A stretch of 64,000 nt of DNA from Lewinellaceae bacterium (GCA_016719605.1 JADJYW010000029.1:62001-126000); one strand, 5' to 3'. Counted from the stretch's first letter, positions 8,679-18,548 are shown. Notes: a model not told the origin generated them from the sequence alone. Numbers and translations are program-made.

Positions 8679-9947
8679 ATGCGCGAAGATTTCCTTTATT
8701 TCCTCTGGCGCTGGCGGCGTTTCGATGCCCGGGACCTGCGCACCACCGACGGCCAGGCCATCGAAATTCTCCATCCCGGCGAGCTGAACGCCCACGCCGG
8801 CCCCGATTTTTTTAATGCCCGCGTCCGAATAGACGGCACCTTGTGGGCTGGAAACGTGGAGATGCACCTGAACGCTTCCGACTGGCTGGTTCATCGTCAC
8901 GACACCGATCCGGCCTACGATAATGTGGTGCTGCACGTCGTGCTGGAAGAAGACCGGCCAGTGCAGCGCCCCGACGGCACGCGCCTGCCTTGTCTCGAAT
9001 TGCACCGCCGCATACCGCCCAGCCTGCTGGACAAATACCTGCGCCTCGAACACGAACGCGCCTGGATTCCCTGCGAACGCGCCTACCTGACGATACCCGA
9101 AATCGTGCGCATCAACTGGCTGGATCGCCTGCTGGTGGAGCGTTTGGAACAAAAAACGGTAGCCGCCGCCCAAACCGTAACGAGCACCGGGCAACATTGG
9201 GAGGAGGCGTTTTACCGCCAGTTGGCACGCAGTTTCGGGCTGAAAATCAACGTCGAGCCATTCGAGGCGCTGGCCCGGGCACTGCCGCTGCGCCTGTTGG
9301 CCAAACACCAGAACAGCCTGTTTCAAATGGAGGCGTTGTTGTTTGGACAGGCAGGGCTGCTGGAGGAAGCATTGGAGGAGGAATACCCCAGGGCGTTGGC
9401 CAAAGAATATCGGTTTTTGCGGCACAAGTACGATTTGACCCCGCTATCGGCCGGGCACTGGAAATTTTTTCGCCTGCGGCCTGCCGGTTTCCCAACCGTA
9501 CGTCTGGCGCAATTGGCGGCACTGCTGCACCGCTCCACGTTGCTGTTTAGCAGCGTTTTGGCTGCCCGAAACTTAGGCGAGGTGGAAAATCTGTTTGAGG
9601 CCGAGGTGAGCGACTACTGGCGCACACATTTTCGATTTGGCAAAACCTCTGCGCCACGGAGCAAGCCGCTGGGCCGCGAGTTCGTACATTTGCTGCTCAT
9701 CAATACCGTGACACCGTTCCTGTTCCACTACGGTCGCGCAAAAGGTATGCCCGAGCAGCAAGATCGCGCCTTGCAATTGCTGGAAGGTTTGCCGCCGGAG
9801 TCCAATACCGTGGTGGGCGGTTGGGCCGCCCTGAGCCAAACCGCTCAAAATGCAGCCCAATCGCAAGCGCTTTTGCACCTGAAAACGCACTATTGCGACG
9901 CAAAACGCTGCCTGGAATGTGCCGTCGGTACCGCTATTTTACGCTGA
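8679..9947 (+). CDS. DUF2851 family protein
   Basis: A 422-residue protein recognised as DUF2851 by its opening (MREDFLYFLWRWRRFD), the segment ILHPGELNAHAGPDFFNARVRIDG, and WAGNVEMHLNASDWLVHRHDTDPAYDNVVLHVV. It ends with the cysteine-rich HYCDAKRCLECAVG. The family is widespread in Bacteroidota. Its N-terminal half resembles nuclease-like folds, but no activity has been shown to my knowledge. The start at 8679 removes a long upstream extension that crosses the hairpin element. The following membrane protein starts 2 bp after the stop, so the two are co-transcribed. Confidence 0.85.
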   Translation: MREDFLYFLWRWRRFDARDLRTTDGQAIEILHPGELNAHAGPDFFNARVRIDGTLWAGNVEMHLNASDWLVHRHDTDPAYDNVVLHVVLEEDRPVQRPDGTRLPCLELHRRIPPSLLDKYLRLEHERAWIPCERAYLTIPEIVRINWLDRLLVERLEQKTVAAAQTVTSTGQHWEEAFYRQLARSFGLKINVEPFEALARALPLRLLAKHQNSLFQMEALLFGQAGLLEEALEEEYPRALAKEYRFLRHKYDLTPLSAGHWKFFRLRPAGFPTVRLAQLAALLHRSTLLFSSVLAARNLGEVENLFEAEVSDYWRTHFRFGKTSAPRSKPLGREFVHLLLINTVTPFLFHYGRAKGMPEQQDRALQLLEGLPPESNTVVGGWAALSQTAQNAAQSQALLHLKTHYCDAKRCLECAVGTAILR

Positions 9948-9949
9948 CC

Positions 9950-10612
9950 ATGTCTCGTTTTTTTGCCCACCTGTTTTCCATATTCGGACACCCCATGCTG
10001 GTGCCCACCTATGCCCTGCTACTGCTGATCTCCGCCAATCCGTACGCGTTCGGGGTACACAGCCTGGCCGACAAAAACGCCTTGCTCCTGCTGCTGTATG
10101 TTTTCACCACCTCGGCGCTCATACCGGGTATCGGTATTGCGGTGATGAAACCACTGGGGTTTGTCCGCAGTCTGGAGTCGCCGGACAAACAGGAGCGGAT
10201 CGGTCCGTACATCATTACCGGGGTATTTTACCTGTGGCTGTACCAAAACCTGAAGTCGGGCGGTCAAGTGCCGCCATTGTACCAGGCCGGTGTGTTGGGA
10301 GCCACCATTGCACTGTTCGGGGCATTTTTCATCAATATTTTTACCAAGATCAGCGCACACGCCACGGGCATGGGTGGCTTGGTCGGGATGCTCTTGCTCC
10401 TGCCATTCGAGTGGCCGGGCAGTACGCTCGGTCTTCCGTTTTTTGGCGGGCTGCTGGAAATCAGCCTGACTGCTGCACTGGCCCTCGGTGTGCTGGTGGC
10501 GGGCTGCGTGGGTACTGCACGCCTGGTGCTTCGGGCACACATCCTGCAGGATGTGTGGCAGGGTTATCTGGTAGGGTTCGGGGCTGCCTGGCTGGCCTGG
10601 TGGATACACTGA
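9950..10612 (+). CDS. PAP2-superfamily-like membrane protein
   Basis: A 220-residue protein with about six membrane helices and a signal-anchor N-terminus (MSRFFAHLFSIFGHPMLVPTYALLLL). The helices carry KISAHATGMGGLVG and RLVLRAHILQDVWQGYLVG. These resemble the SGH and RxxxxxHxxxD motifs of PAP2-type phosphatases, so it may be a lipid phosphatase or a divergent relative. The first arginine/lysine motif is not clear, so activity is uncertain. It lies 2 bp downstream of the DUF2851 gene, and about 100 bp separate it from the shikimate-pathway gene that follows. Confidence 0.7.
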   Translation: MSRFFAHLFSIFGHPMLVPTYALLLLISANPYAFGVHSLADKNALLLLLYVFTTSALIPGIGIAVMKPLGFVRSLESPDKQERIGPYIITGVFYLWLYQNLKSGGQVPPLYQAGVLGATIALFGAFFINIFTKISAHATGMGGLVGMLLLLPFEWPGSTLGLPFFGGLLEISLTAALALGVLVAGCVGTARLVLRAHILQDVWQGYLVGFGAAWLAWWIH

Positions 10613-10713
10613 TTTTTGTAAAACTATACCTGCGGCGCACCTGAACCTTGCCCGCCAGACGTTGTTTTTGTTTCACTGCGCGACGCCACCCCACAAGCCC
10701 GAAAAACAAAAAA

Positions 10714-11805
10714 ATGACTTTCCAGCCCATATTTCCCCCCCACCGTCCCATTCTTATCGCCGGCCCCTGCTCAGCCGAAACCGAGGAACAGGTACTGGCC
10801 GCAGCACACGGCCTGAAAAACCGGGGAGTATCCCTGTTTCGTGCGGGTATCTGGAAGCCGCGTACCCGTCCCGGCGCTTTCGAGGGGATCGGTGTGCCGG
10901 GGCTGAAATGGCTCCAGCGTGTGCAAGCGGAAACCGGACTGTCGGTGACAACGGAGGCAGCCAACGCCCAGCATGTGCAGGAATGTCTGAAGCACGGCGT
11001 AAATGTACTCTGGATCGGTGCGCGCACCACGGTGAACCCCTTTTCGGTACAGGAAATCGCCGACGCCCTGCAGGGCGTTGATGTGCCGGTATTGGTAAAA
11101 AACCCGGTGAATCCCGACTACAAGTTGTGGGTGGGCGCCCTGGAGCGCCTGTACAAAGCCGGGGTGCGGCGCGTAGCCGCCGTGCACCGCGGTTTTTCCA
11201 GTTACGGCGACTCCAAGTACCGCAACGTGCCGCGCTGGCAAATGGCCATTGACCTGATGCAGGAATTCCCCGATCTGGAAGTAATTTGCGACATCAGCCA
11301 CATTTGTGGCCGCCGCGACATCTTGGCTGAAACGGCCCAAAAAGCCTTCGACCTGAGCTTCGCCGGCCTCATGGTGGAGGTACACCCCGACCCCGATCGC
11401 GCCTGGAGCGACGCCGCCCAGCAGATCACGCCGGAGCGTTTTGGCGAGATGCTGCAAGGTCTTGTGCGGCGCGCCGTCACAACCGACGATCCCGATTTCC
11501 TGGCCAGCATGGAAAACAGCCGCAGTGCCATTGACGAGATTGACGAAGAGATTATTTACCTCATCGCCCGGCGGATGCAATTGGTACGGGAGATCGGCGC
11601 CATCAAAAAAGACAAAAACGTGGCGGTGCTTCAGCCCGAGCGTTTCCGCGCCCTGCGGGAATCCTTGCAGCGCCGGGGAGAAAAGAACGAATTCAGCCCC
11701 GAGTTCATCGCCTTGTTTCTGGAAGCCGTACACCAGGAAAGTATCAACCAGCAGGAAAAAGTTATCAATGACCCTGTTGTGCCTGCTTCGGCCTTCACCC
11801 GGTAG
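10714..11805 (+). CDS. Bifunctional DAHP synthase / chorismate mutase
   Basis: A 363-residue fusion catalysing the first step of the shikimate pathway (phosphoenolpyruvate plus erythrose 4-phosphate to DAHP) and, through its second domain, chorismate to prephenate. The DAHP synthase domain (about 1-255, KDO8PS-like class) shows IAGPCSAE (about 15-22), FRAGIWKPRTRPGAFEG, WIGARTTVNPF, LVKNPVNPD and ICDISHICGRRD. The AroQ-type mutase domain (about 268-345) shows SRSAIDEIDEEIIYLIARRM and VREIGAIKKDKNVAVLQPER. The tethered mutase is usually an allosteric sensor of aromatic end products. The ATG after the A-run at 10714 is the best start, since upstream codons are basic and unlike the family. Confidence 0.92.
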   Translation: MTFQPIFPPHRPILIAGPCSAETEEQVLAAAHGLKNRGVSLFRAGIWKPRTRPGAFEGIGVPGLKWLQRVQAETGLSVTTEAANAQHVQECLKHGVNVLWIGARTTVNPFSVQEIADALQGVDVPVLVKNPVNPDYKLWVGALERLYKAGVRRVAAVHRGFSSYGDSKYRNVPRWQMAIDLMQEFPDLEVICDISHICGRRDILAETAQKAFDLSFAGLMVEVHPDPDRAWSDAAQQITPERFGEMLQGLVRRAVTTDDPDFLASMENSRSAIDEIDEEIIYLIARRMQLVREIGAIKKDKNVAVLQPERFRALRESLQRRGEKNEFSPEFIALFLEAVHQESINQQEKVINDPVVPASAFTR

Positions 11806-11810
11806 GCCAT

Positions 11811-11893
11811 AACTGCTGCATGCGGATCGCTTGGAACTCCAACCAGAAACCCTCCAAGCCTTATTCCAACTGCTGCATGCGGATCGTTTGGAA
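11811..11893. repeat. Direct repeat of a gene 3' end around an AACC-type repeat unit
   Basis: The sequence AACTGCTGCATGCGGATCG(C/T)TTGGAAC occurs at about 11811-11836 and again at 11868-11893 with one mismatch. The second copy is the last codons of the minus-strand lipoprotein (IRMQQLE), and the first lies just beyond its stop. Between them is a short piece of the dispersed repeat (CCAACCAGAAACCCTCC). The arrangement suggests a local duplication associated with repeat insertion. Confidence 0.6.
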
Positions 11894-12745
11894 CAGGTTT
11901 TCTTTTTTCATCAATTGCTGCAGTGCCTCGTCGGTTGGATTGATCACATACCGGTTTTCGCCGTCCTTGCGGAAGGGCGTGATCGCGTTGTAATACTCCA
12001 TGCGTTGCTCGAATGTTTTCCGGTCATTCAGGCTGGACAGGGTGATCCGGAGCGTGCCCTTCGCATCCTGTTCCAGGCCAATCAGCGACCAGGTAGTGTC
12101 GGCTTCCTTGCGGGTATTGAAATACCAGGTTTTTTGTTGCTGCCGGGCGACGAGCCGGCTTGATTTGACCGATACGCTGTCGGCGGCCGGCAGCCACTCC
12201 GCTCGCAAAATTGCCTGGCGCTCCCGCTCGTATTCGATCCGTTTTCCTGCCTTGAAATCGAACAGCCAGTAGGGTTGAACCGTTTGACCCAGCACATACC
12301 AGGATCCGCTTTTGATCAAAGTGGCGTACTGCTCTTCCACCCCGATATGGTCTTCTTCGGTTGTTTTCAGCCTGCAAAAGATAAAGGATTCCGTCAATTG
12401 GTAGTCCAGCAACTTGCCTGCCTGTTTCTGTGCCTCCAGTTCCTTCTTTAACCGGGGCAGGTCTGTTGCATGCAGCCGGTTTTCTGTTGACACCAGCAGG
12501 TTGCCCTCCTCGGTGCGTTCGAATCGGAAACAAGTGCGAAATATCGCCTCCAGTTCGGAAACCTCCTCGCCGGCATCCGGTTCCACGACATACAGGCCCA
12601 ACCACTCCGTTGGCGCCGAGCGCAGCGCTTCCCCGCCTTGCGGAACCGGGTTTTCAAAATAAATATCCGTGCAGGAGGTAGCAAAAATGGCCACGAGGGC
12701 GGCTATCGGAAACATTTTTTTCAAAAAGAATGGTGTGCATTTCAT
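11861..12745 (-). CDS. Lipoprotein of unknown function
   Basis: A 294-residue protein. A basic n-region and hydrophobic core (FPIAALVAIFATSC) end in a lipobox with Cys about residue 25, so it is an exported lipoprotein. The mature part is rich in aromatic and charged residues without a family I recognise. It includes the pattern TENRLHATDLPRLKKELEAQ and the late segment QRMEYYNAITPFRKDGENRYVINPTDEALQQLM. It is monocistronic, divergent from the TonB receptor across a 194-bp AT-rich gap. The 3' end is partly duplicated downstream (see 11811-11893). Confidence 0.75.
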   Translation of the reverse strand: MKCTPFFLKKMFPIAALVAIFATSCTDIYFENPVPQGGEALRSAPTEWLGLYVVEPDAGEEVSELEAIFRTCFRFERTEEGNLLVSTENRLHATDLPRLKKELEAQKQAGKLLDYQLTESFIFCRLKTTEEDHIGVEEQYATLIKSGSWYVLGQTVQPYWLFDFKAGKRIEYERERQAILRAEWLPAADSVSVKSSRLVARQQQKTWYFNTRKEADTTWSLIGLEQDAKGTLRITLSSLNDRKTFEQRMEYYNAITPFRKDGENRYVINPTDEALQQLMKKENLFQTIRMQQLE

Positions 12746-12939
12746 GGCTGAGTCAAGTTTAAAATGTTGAAGAGACGCTTAGAACGTTAAACCTTTCTTA
12801 AGATTATGTTAAGACAAAAAGCGTTTGTCATTTTAAATATGACCGATTCAACAAATGATTTTTCAGCCATTTCAAGCGCTCTTGCAACCATGTAGCCCAT
12901 TTTAGGCACCCTGTGCAGTACAAAAACAATCTGCTTTAC

Positions 12940-15227
12940 ATGAAAAAGACTTCCCTGTTATTTCCCATCCTGTTCCTTCCATTTTGCTCCCTGCTCGCGC
13001 AGGTGTCCGTTTCCGGAAAAATTACGGACGAAAAAAACCAACCGGCTGCCTACGTCAGCGTTGCCCTCGTTTCTGCGCGGGATTCTCAAATGGTAAAAGG
13101 CGCACTGAGCGACGATGCCGGTATTTTTTCCATTGCCGGGGTGCAACCGGGCGATTACCGCCTGCTGGCCACCATGCTGGGCTATGAAAACACCTACACC
13201 GAAAGTTTCACCGTACAGCCCGACAGTAAAAACGTGACGGCGGACATTACCCTGCAACCGGCCACTAACCTGCTCCGGGAGGCCGTAGTGGTGGCCAAGC
13301 GTCCGCTCTTCGAACAAAAAGCCGACCGGCTCATCATGAATGTAGCCGACAGCCCCGTTGCCGCCGGCGGCTCGGCCCTCGAAATGCTGCAAAAAATGCC
13401 GGGCGTACTGGTCGTGCAGGAGCGTGTCACGCTCGCGGGCAACAGCAACCTCGCCATCTGGATTGACGGCAAACCCTCGCAGTACACGGATATGAACGCC
13501 GTGCTGCGCGATATGCCCGGCGACCAGATTGACCGCGTGGAATTGATAACCCAGCCCGGCGCCAGGTACGACGCAGCGGGCGGCGCCATTATCAATATCA
13601 TCCTCAAGCGCAACGCCAACCTCGGTTTCACCGGCACGGCAGCGCTCACCCTTGGCGGCAGTACCTACGACCAGTCCGACGCCGGCACCAACGACCAGAA
13701 CTACTACCGGCTCAACCCCTCCCTATCGCTCAACTACCGCAAAAACAAGTGGAATCTGTTCAGTTCGTACAGCTACTTCGACCGGACGTCCTTCTCGGTG
13801 ATCAAGGTGGATCGGTTTATCGGGCAGGAAACGTACAAGCAAAGCAATTACTCGCCCTCCGCTTCGCAATCGCACAACTACCGCTTCGGCGCCGATTTTT
13901 TTGCTACCGAAAAAACGACCGTGGGCGTGCTGCTTTGCTGACCAATGTTAACGTCAAACATGAATTCAATAAGGAAACCGGCCATGTCTTCAACTTCGAC
14001 GCGGACTACAACCAGTACGAGATCAGCAATATCAGTTACCTGAATATTTTTCAAAACGAGCCGGGCAGCACCGAGTCGCTTTCGGAGCAAAATCTGCGGC
14101 AACCTATCCGGATTTATGTCGGGCAGGCAGACTACACGCTGCCTTTCGACTCTACGTTCAAGGCCGAGGTGGGCGCCAAGTCGAGTTTTGCCGAGATAGA
14201 CAACGACCTGAAATTTCTGCGTGGCAGCACGATTGATCCTGCGCAATCCAATGATTTTTTGTACCGGGAAAACATCAATGCGGGCTACCTCAACCTGTCC
14301 AAAAAGGCAGGCCCTTTCGACCTGAATGCGGGCTTGCGGGCGGAGCAAACCGTTGTCAGTGGCGAAACCATGGACGAGCGCGTCCTCGACCGCAACTACC
14401 TGCAGTGGTTTCCCAGCGCCAGCGCCCTGTACCACGTCAACGACCACTTCGGGTTGCAAGGCTCGTACAGTCGCCGGGTGAACCGCCCGGGTTTTCAGCA
14501 GCAAAACCCGTTTGCGTTTTTCATTGATTCGCTGACGTATCAGCAGGGAAACCCAAGCCTGTTGCCCCAAGTGAGCAACAATGCCCAATTCGCGGTGACC
14601 TACGATAACCAGCCTTTTGTGCGTATTTCGTACAGTAAAACCGACGATGTTATCATCGAAAATGCCCCGCGTTTGGAGGGAACCCGCACGTTCACGACCG
14701 CTGCCAACCTGGCACAGTACGAGCGCTGGGCATTTGAGCTGAACTTCCCCATCAAGATCGGGAAAATTATAGATGGCTACGGAGGAAACCAGTTCATTCA
14801 CAATGCCTACAATGCGGAGTACCTCGGGCAGACGTACGACCGCGGTAAGTGGAACTGGCTGGCCTACTGGCAAATCAATGCGACATTACCCGCCGATTTC
14901 AAACTGGAACTGGGCGGCTGGTATATGACCAAGTTTCTGGAAGAATTCTTCGATATCGGCGCCATGGGCGGCCTCAATTTCGGGGTATCCAAAACCTTTT
15001 GGGACAAGCGCGGGCGGTTGTCGCTATCTGTCAACGACATTCTTTATACCGAGCGCTCCAATGTCCGCGTAGATTATGCTGATGTCATTGTGGATTTCCG
15101 CGAGCGCGACGACTCGCGCAACGCCCGGCTCACGTTCAGTTACCGCTTCGGAAATACGGAACTGAAAAACTCCCGCCGACGCAGCACGGGGTCGGAAAAT
15201 GAGAGTTCGCGGGTAAAAGTGGAGTAA
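12940..15227 (+). pseudogene. TonB-dependent receptor / outer-membrane beta-barrel protein, disrupted near 13935
   Basis: The reading starts with a signal peptide (MKKTSLLFPILFLPFCSLLAQ). A carboxypeptidase-regulatory-like domain follows (VSGKITDEKNQPAAYVSVALV), then a plug domain (KMPGVLVVQERVTLAGNSNLAIWIDGKPSQ, RVELITQPGARYDAAGGAIINI) and the first barrel strands, ending at a TGA at 13939-13941. From about 13935 the barrel resumes in another frame (LLTNVNVKHEFNKETGHVFNF) and runs to the end of a normal C-terminal barrel (LTFSYRFGN). Together about 763 residues are visible. OMP_b-brl_3 type receptors are usually a little longer, with some tens of residues between these two points. A small internal deletion that is not a multiple of three is therefore likely, whether real or an assembly gap. 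Ligand unknown. Confidence 0.8.
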
Positions 15228-15310
15228 TTCAGGAAGAGCGTGTTCAGGAAAGACGAGAGGCAAGCGGGCAAAAGCGTAGTGTAACTGAGTAGTATCCGGA
15301 ATTTTTAAAA

Positions 15311-15369
15311 AAAAATAACAACCCCCTGTTTGTTGGTAAATTACTGACAAGCAGGGGGTTGTTATTTTT
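15311..15369. terminator. Bidirectional intrinsic terminator after the receptor gene
   Basis: A perfect 18-bp stem (AAAAATAACAACCCCCTG pairing with CAGGGGGTTGTTATTTTT) encloses a 23-nt loop. A-rich and T-rich flanks give a U-tract in either direction. It separates the receptor from the padR-pspC unit. Confidence 0.85.
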
Positions 15370-15512
15370 AAAAATACTTGTCAAAAAAAATAGTAGATAA
15401 AATTTAGTATCTTGTATTGCATAGTAGTTTCCATGACCATACCTTTGGCGCATCAAATACCCGGTGTTACAAGAAATGCCGGTTCGAGGCAACAACTAAA
15501 AAAGACAAAAAC

Positions 15513-15925
15513 ATGGATTTGGAAAATGCCAAAGCACAAATGCGCAAGGGCGTCCTGGAGATGTGCGTGCTCGCGGTGATTGCCGGGCGGGAAACCTACC
15601 CGCCGGAGATCATCGAAAAACTGGAGGGCACCAATCTGCTCGTCAAGGAAGGCACCCTGTACCCGCTGCTGATCCGGCTAAAAATGACGGATTGGTGGAC
15701 TACATCTGGCGCGAGGGGGTCAAAGGGCCGCCACGCAAGTACTTTACGATCACGGAAGACGGGCAAAAGTTCCTGGAAGAGCTGGCAGGCAGCTGGCAGG
15801 ATTTGGTAGACGCAGTCAACGAAACGATCCTGCGCCACGCAGCATCCGGAGCCGAAAAGCGCTCTGCCGAAGGTCCCGAAACACCTCGGGCGCTCCACAT
15901 TGAACCGCTTCCCCCAGATGCCTGA
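15513..15925 (+). CDS. PadR family transcriptional regulator, one-base frameshift in an A run
   Basis: A winged-helix regulator of the PadR family. The first frame gives MDLENAKAQMRKGVLEMCVLAVI, EIIEKLEGTNLLVKEGTLYPLLIRLK; the second continues DGLVDYIWREGVKGPPRKYF, TITEDGQKFLEELAGSWQDLV. The join is at the A5 run at 15681-15685: with six A the protein would read LIRLKNDGLVDYIW, exactly the family pattern. The full product would be about 137 residues. PadR proteins dimerise and repress nearby genes. Here the next gene encodes a PspC/GIN protein 59 bp downstream, the usual partner in Bacteroidota. The AT-rich region just upstream (15391-15430) would be the natural operator, with TAGTAT and CATAGTA half-sites. 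Confidence 0.85.
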
Positions 15926-15984
15926 GCGCTCTAAACCTGCACACCCTCCTCAACCAACCTTCACGTTTTCAACCAACTCAAACA

Positions 15985-18111
15985 ATGAATAAGATACTGA
16001 ATATCAATCTTGGCGGTTTTGCCCTCACCATAGACGATGATGCTTACGAATACCTCGCGGCATATTTAGATAGCATCCGCCGGCGCTTTAGCGAGAGTGA
16101 GGGGCGCGATGAGATCATGACAGACATTGAGTCCCGCCTCGGCGAAATCATCAGCACGGGACTGGGCAACCGCACTATCGTCATGCTGCCCGATGTGGAA
16201 GCGGCCATTGAAATCATGGGCAAACCTGAAGATTTTGGCGGTGATCCGGTGGAAAATCCGGGCGCGGGTAAGTCGGGCAAAAAAACTATCCAGCCGGGCA
16301 AAAAACTGTTCCGCGATGAGGAAGATGCCGTGATCGGCGGTGTCTGTTCCGGCCTGGCAGCCTATTTCGGTTTTAAAGATACCGTTTGGATGCGCGTCAT
16401 TTTTGTGCTGTTAGCCCTCGCATCCTTCGGTTTTTGGGTACCGGCATACCTGCTCTTGTGGGTTTTAGTGCCCCCGGCGCGTACCGCAGCAGACCGGCTC
16501 GCCATGCGGGGTGAAACGCCTAACGTAGAAAACATTGCACGCGAAATAGAACATGGCGTCGACCGGCTGTCAAAACGCGTGAACGAATTCGGCTCGCAAG
16601 CCGGCAGCACTGCCAGCCGTGGCTCTGCGGCAATAGCCAGTGGCTGCCTGACCGTGGTGGGCAAACTGTTCCTCGGGTTTGTAATATTTGTGGCTCTGGC
16701 CATGATCCTGGGTCTGGGTACGGCCTGGGTGGCCGGTATCTGGGCGGTTATGACGGCTCAGCCGTACATTTCCTATTTCAGCCCGCTCTCCGGTTCGGCC
16801 ACTTCCTTAGGTTTTTTCAACGGATTCTTCCTGCTGGGTATCCCGATTGTAGGTTTGGTGTTGTGGCTCGGACGTACCATTTTCAGGTTTAAAACCCCCG
16901 CCTGGTTAGGCTCGGGAATGACAATCCTGTGGGTGCTGAACCTGATATCGCTGGTGCTTTTGGGTGGTTTTGCTTTTTCCGGATACCGCCAATCAGGTTC
17001 CGTCAGCAAAAAAGTGGATCTCTCGGGCGTTACCTCCGACACCCTCCAGGTGCAATGGGCCGGCCGGGGCACAACAAACGAAAACGACCACAACTCGTTT
17101 TTTGACGGAGAGGATATCTGGGTTGGCGATGGTCGCCTGGACATGGACGCTCTGGTGCGGATAACGGTGCGCCGAAGCGAAACCGGCCGGTTTGAGTTTT
17201 CCCAAACCATTCGCGCCCGCGGATCGTCCACAGAAGAAGCCATTGAATACGCAGCTAAAACGAATTTTGAAGCTAAGTCCAACGGCAATGTTCTGCTGGT
17301 GCCATCGGGCTATACACTGGACAAAGGCAACAAATGGCGTGGACAGGAAGTGCGCATCACGATCAGTGTGCCTGAAGGCAAATACATTGTGTTTGGCGAC
17401 GTGATCAACCGTCGGATTTACGACGCCGACTATGCCGATTCTGACCGGGAGTATTCCATCCAGCGCAATCCGGGCAAGGCGTTCCGAATGACCAATACGG
17501 GTTTGATCTGCAGCGATTGCCCCCAGTTTGGCGATAGCAACTACCGCAGCGATCGCGACTATGACAACTTCACACTGGAAGGAAATTTTGAAACCGAAAT
17601 TATCCAGGCAGACGAATTCAGTATGGAATTTGACGGTTCGTCTGAGGACCGGAATGCCATCGAAACCATTCGGAGCGGGGACAACCTGACGTTGACAACC
17701 CGAGGTAAAAAACTGATTGGGAAAACACGCTGTATTATCAAAACGCCGGTTTTCACAAACCTCATTGCCGACAACACCGACCAGGTAACCATCCGCGGTT
17801 TCAAAGAGGGGCGTTCGGCTATTACGGCCAAAGGGCCGGTTCGTATTCGAGGCTTTTTTGATTCCAGCGAACTCAACCTCGCCCTGTCGGGCAAGTGTTT
17901 TGTGGAACTCACCGGAAACGGTGATAATCTGCATGCCACGCTCACCGATGGCGCCGATCTGGAAGCCACCAGCTGGCGTACCGACAGAGTAGAAATTTCT
18001 GCTACCGACGGCGCCCGCGCCCGCTTGAATGTGGACCACCATGCCACTGTCAAGGCCGATGCTTCCAGTTCTGTAAAAGTGGCGGGCACGGCTACCGTAG
18101 AGCAGCAGTAG
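15985..18111 (+). CDS. PspC-domain membrane protein with C-terminal GIN (DUF2807) domain
   Basis: A 708-residue protein. An N-terminal soluble domain (MNKILNINLGGFALTIDDDAYEYLAAYLDSI) has a cytoplasmic helical character. The PspC domain is at about 110-175 (KLFRDEEDAVIGGVCSGLAAYFG, WMRVIFVLLALASFGFWVPAYLLLWVLVP). Three or four further membrane helices follow (residues about 225-335). The large C-terminal region is a GIN/DUF2807 right-handed beta-helix of short repeats (VTIRGFKEGRSAITAKG, RIRGFFDSSELNLALSG). The PspC part suggests a role in envelope stress, and the GIN part is probably periplasmic. It lies directly after padR, so repression by PadR is likely (inference from many similar loci). 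Confidence 0.88.
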   Translation: MNKILNINLGGFALTIDDDAYEYLAAYLDSIRRRFSESEGRDEIMTDIESRLGEIISTGLGNRTIVMLPDVEAAIEIMGKPEDFGGDPVENPGAGKSGKKTIQPGKKLFRDEEDAVIGGVCSGLAAYFGFKDTVWMRVIFVLLALASFGFWVPAYLLLWVLVPPARTAADRLAMRGETPNVENIAREIEHGVDRLSKRVNEFGSQAGSTASRGSAAIASGCLTVVGKLFLGFVIFVALAMILGLGTAWVAGIWAVMTAQPYISYFSPLSGSATSLGFFNGFFLLGIPIVGLVLWLGRTIFRFKTPAWLGSGMTILWVLNLISLVLLGGFAFSGYRQSGSVSKKVDLSGVTSDTLQVQWAGRGTTNENDHNSFFDGEDIWVGDGRLDMDALVRITVRRSETGRFEFSQTIRARGSSTEEAIEYAAKTNFEAKSNGNVLLVPSGYTLDKGNKWRGQEVRITISVPEGKYIVFGDVINRRIYDADYADSDREYSIQRNPGKAFRMTNTGLICSDCPQFGDSNYRSDRDYDNFTLEGNFETEIIQADEFSMEFDGSSEDRNAIETIRSGDNLTLTTRGKKLIGKTRCIIKTPVFTNLIADNTDQVTIRGFKEGRSAITAKGPVRIRGFFDSSELNLALSGKCFVELTGNGDNLHATLTDGADLEATSWRTDRVEISATDGARARLNVDHHATVKADASSSVKVAGTATVEQQ

Positions 18112-18239
18112 GGCTGGATTTGGGCAAATGACTGTGCCTTTCGAGTGTTTTTTTTAAAAAAAAAGGCAACAGTTTTCCTTGTTTCGTGTAACGAATTTAC
18201 AAGTGTTTTTGAAATAAGACGTGTTTGTTATCAATGACT

Positions 18240-18434
18240 TATGTTTTGCTTTACAGCAAAAAAACGGATAAGTGCGGGTAACAAAATCGCGTTGTTTGTT
18301 AGATGTCATGCTGTTTGCGCGCCGCACATTTGTCTTACTAAAAACAGGGCAGGATATGACCTTTCCTGTGCCTTGTTTCTAAGACTTTCTCGAGGCGACA
18401 ATACCGGGCGGTGCAAACGAGCACCGCTTTTTTT
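18240..18434 (+). ncRNA. Candidate structured RNA upstream of the macro-domain gene
   Basis: This 437-bp gap contains no plausible gene, yet it has ordered hairpins ending in an intrinsic terminator. GTGCGG at 18272-18277 pairs with CCGCAC at 18322-18327, closing a 44-nt internal region. AACAGGGCAGGA at about 18342 pairs with TCCTGTGCCTTGTT at about 18364. A terminator stem plus seven T follows. TATGTTTTG near 18240 is one base off the -7 consensus spacing. It could be a small RNA or a leader. I do not recognise it as a specific Rfam family. Confidence 0.3.
18408..18434 (+). terminator. Intrinsic terminator
   Basis: GCGGTGC-AAACGA-GCACCGC is followed by seven T. The stem can be extended outward through ATACCGGGC and GCCCGTAT. 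It lies 115 bp before the macro-domain gene and 300 bp after the PspC gene, so it probably ends an independent short transcript. Confidence 0.75.
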
Positions 18435-18548
18435 ATGCCCGTATGTGCTACCGTCATTTTATGTAATGACCATGCTCATAACCTGTATCGCCATGGAGGG
18501 ATCAAATTCGTGTTTCAATTGATTGTTTAACCAATAAAAGCACGATTC

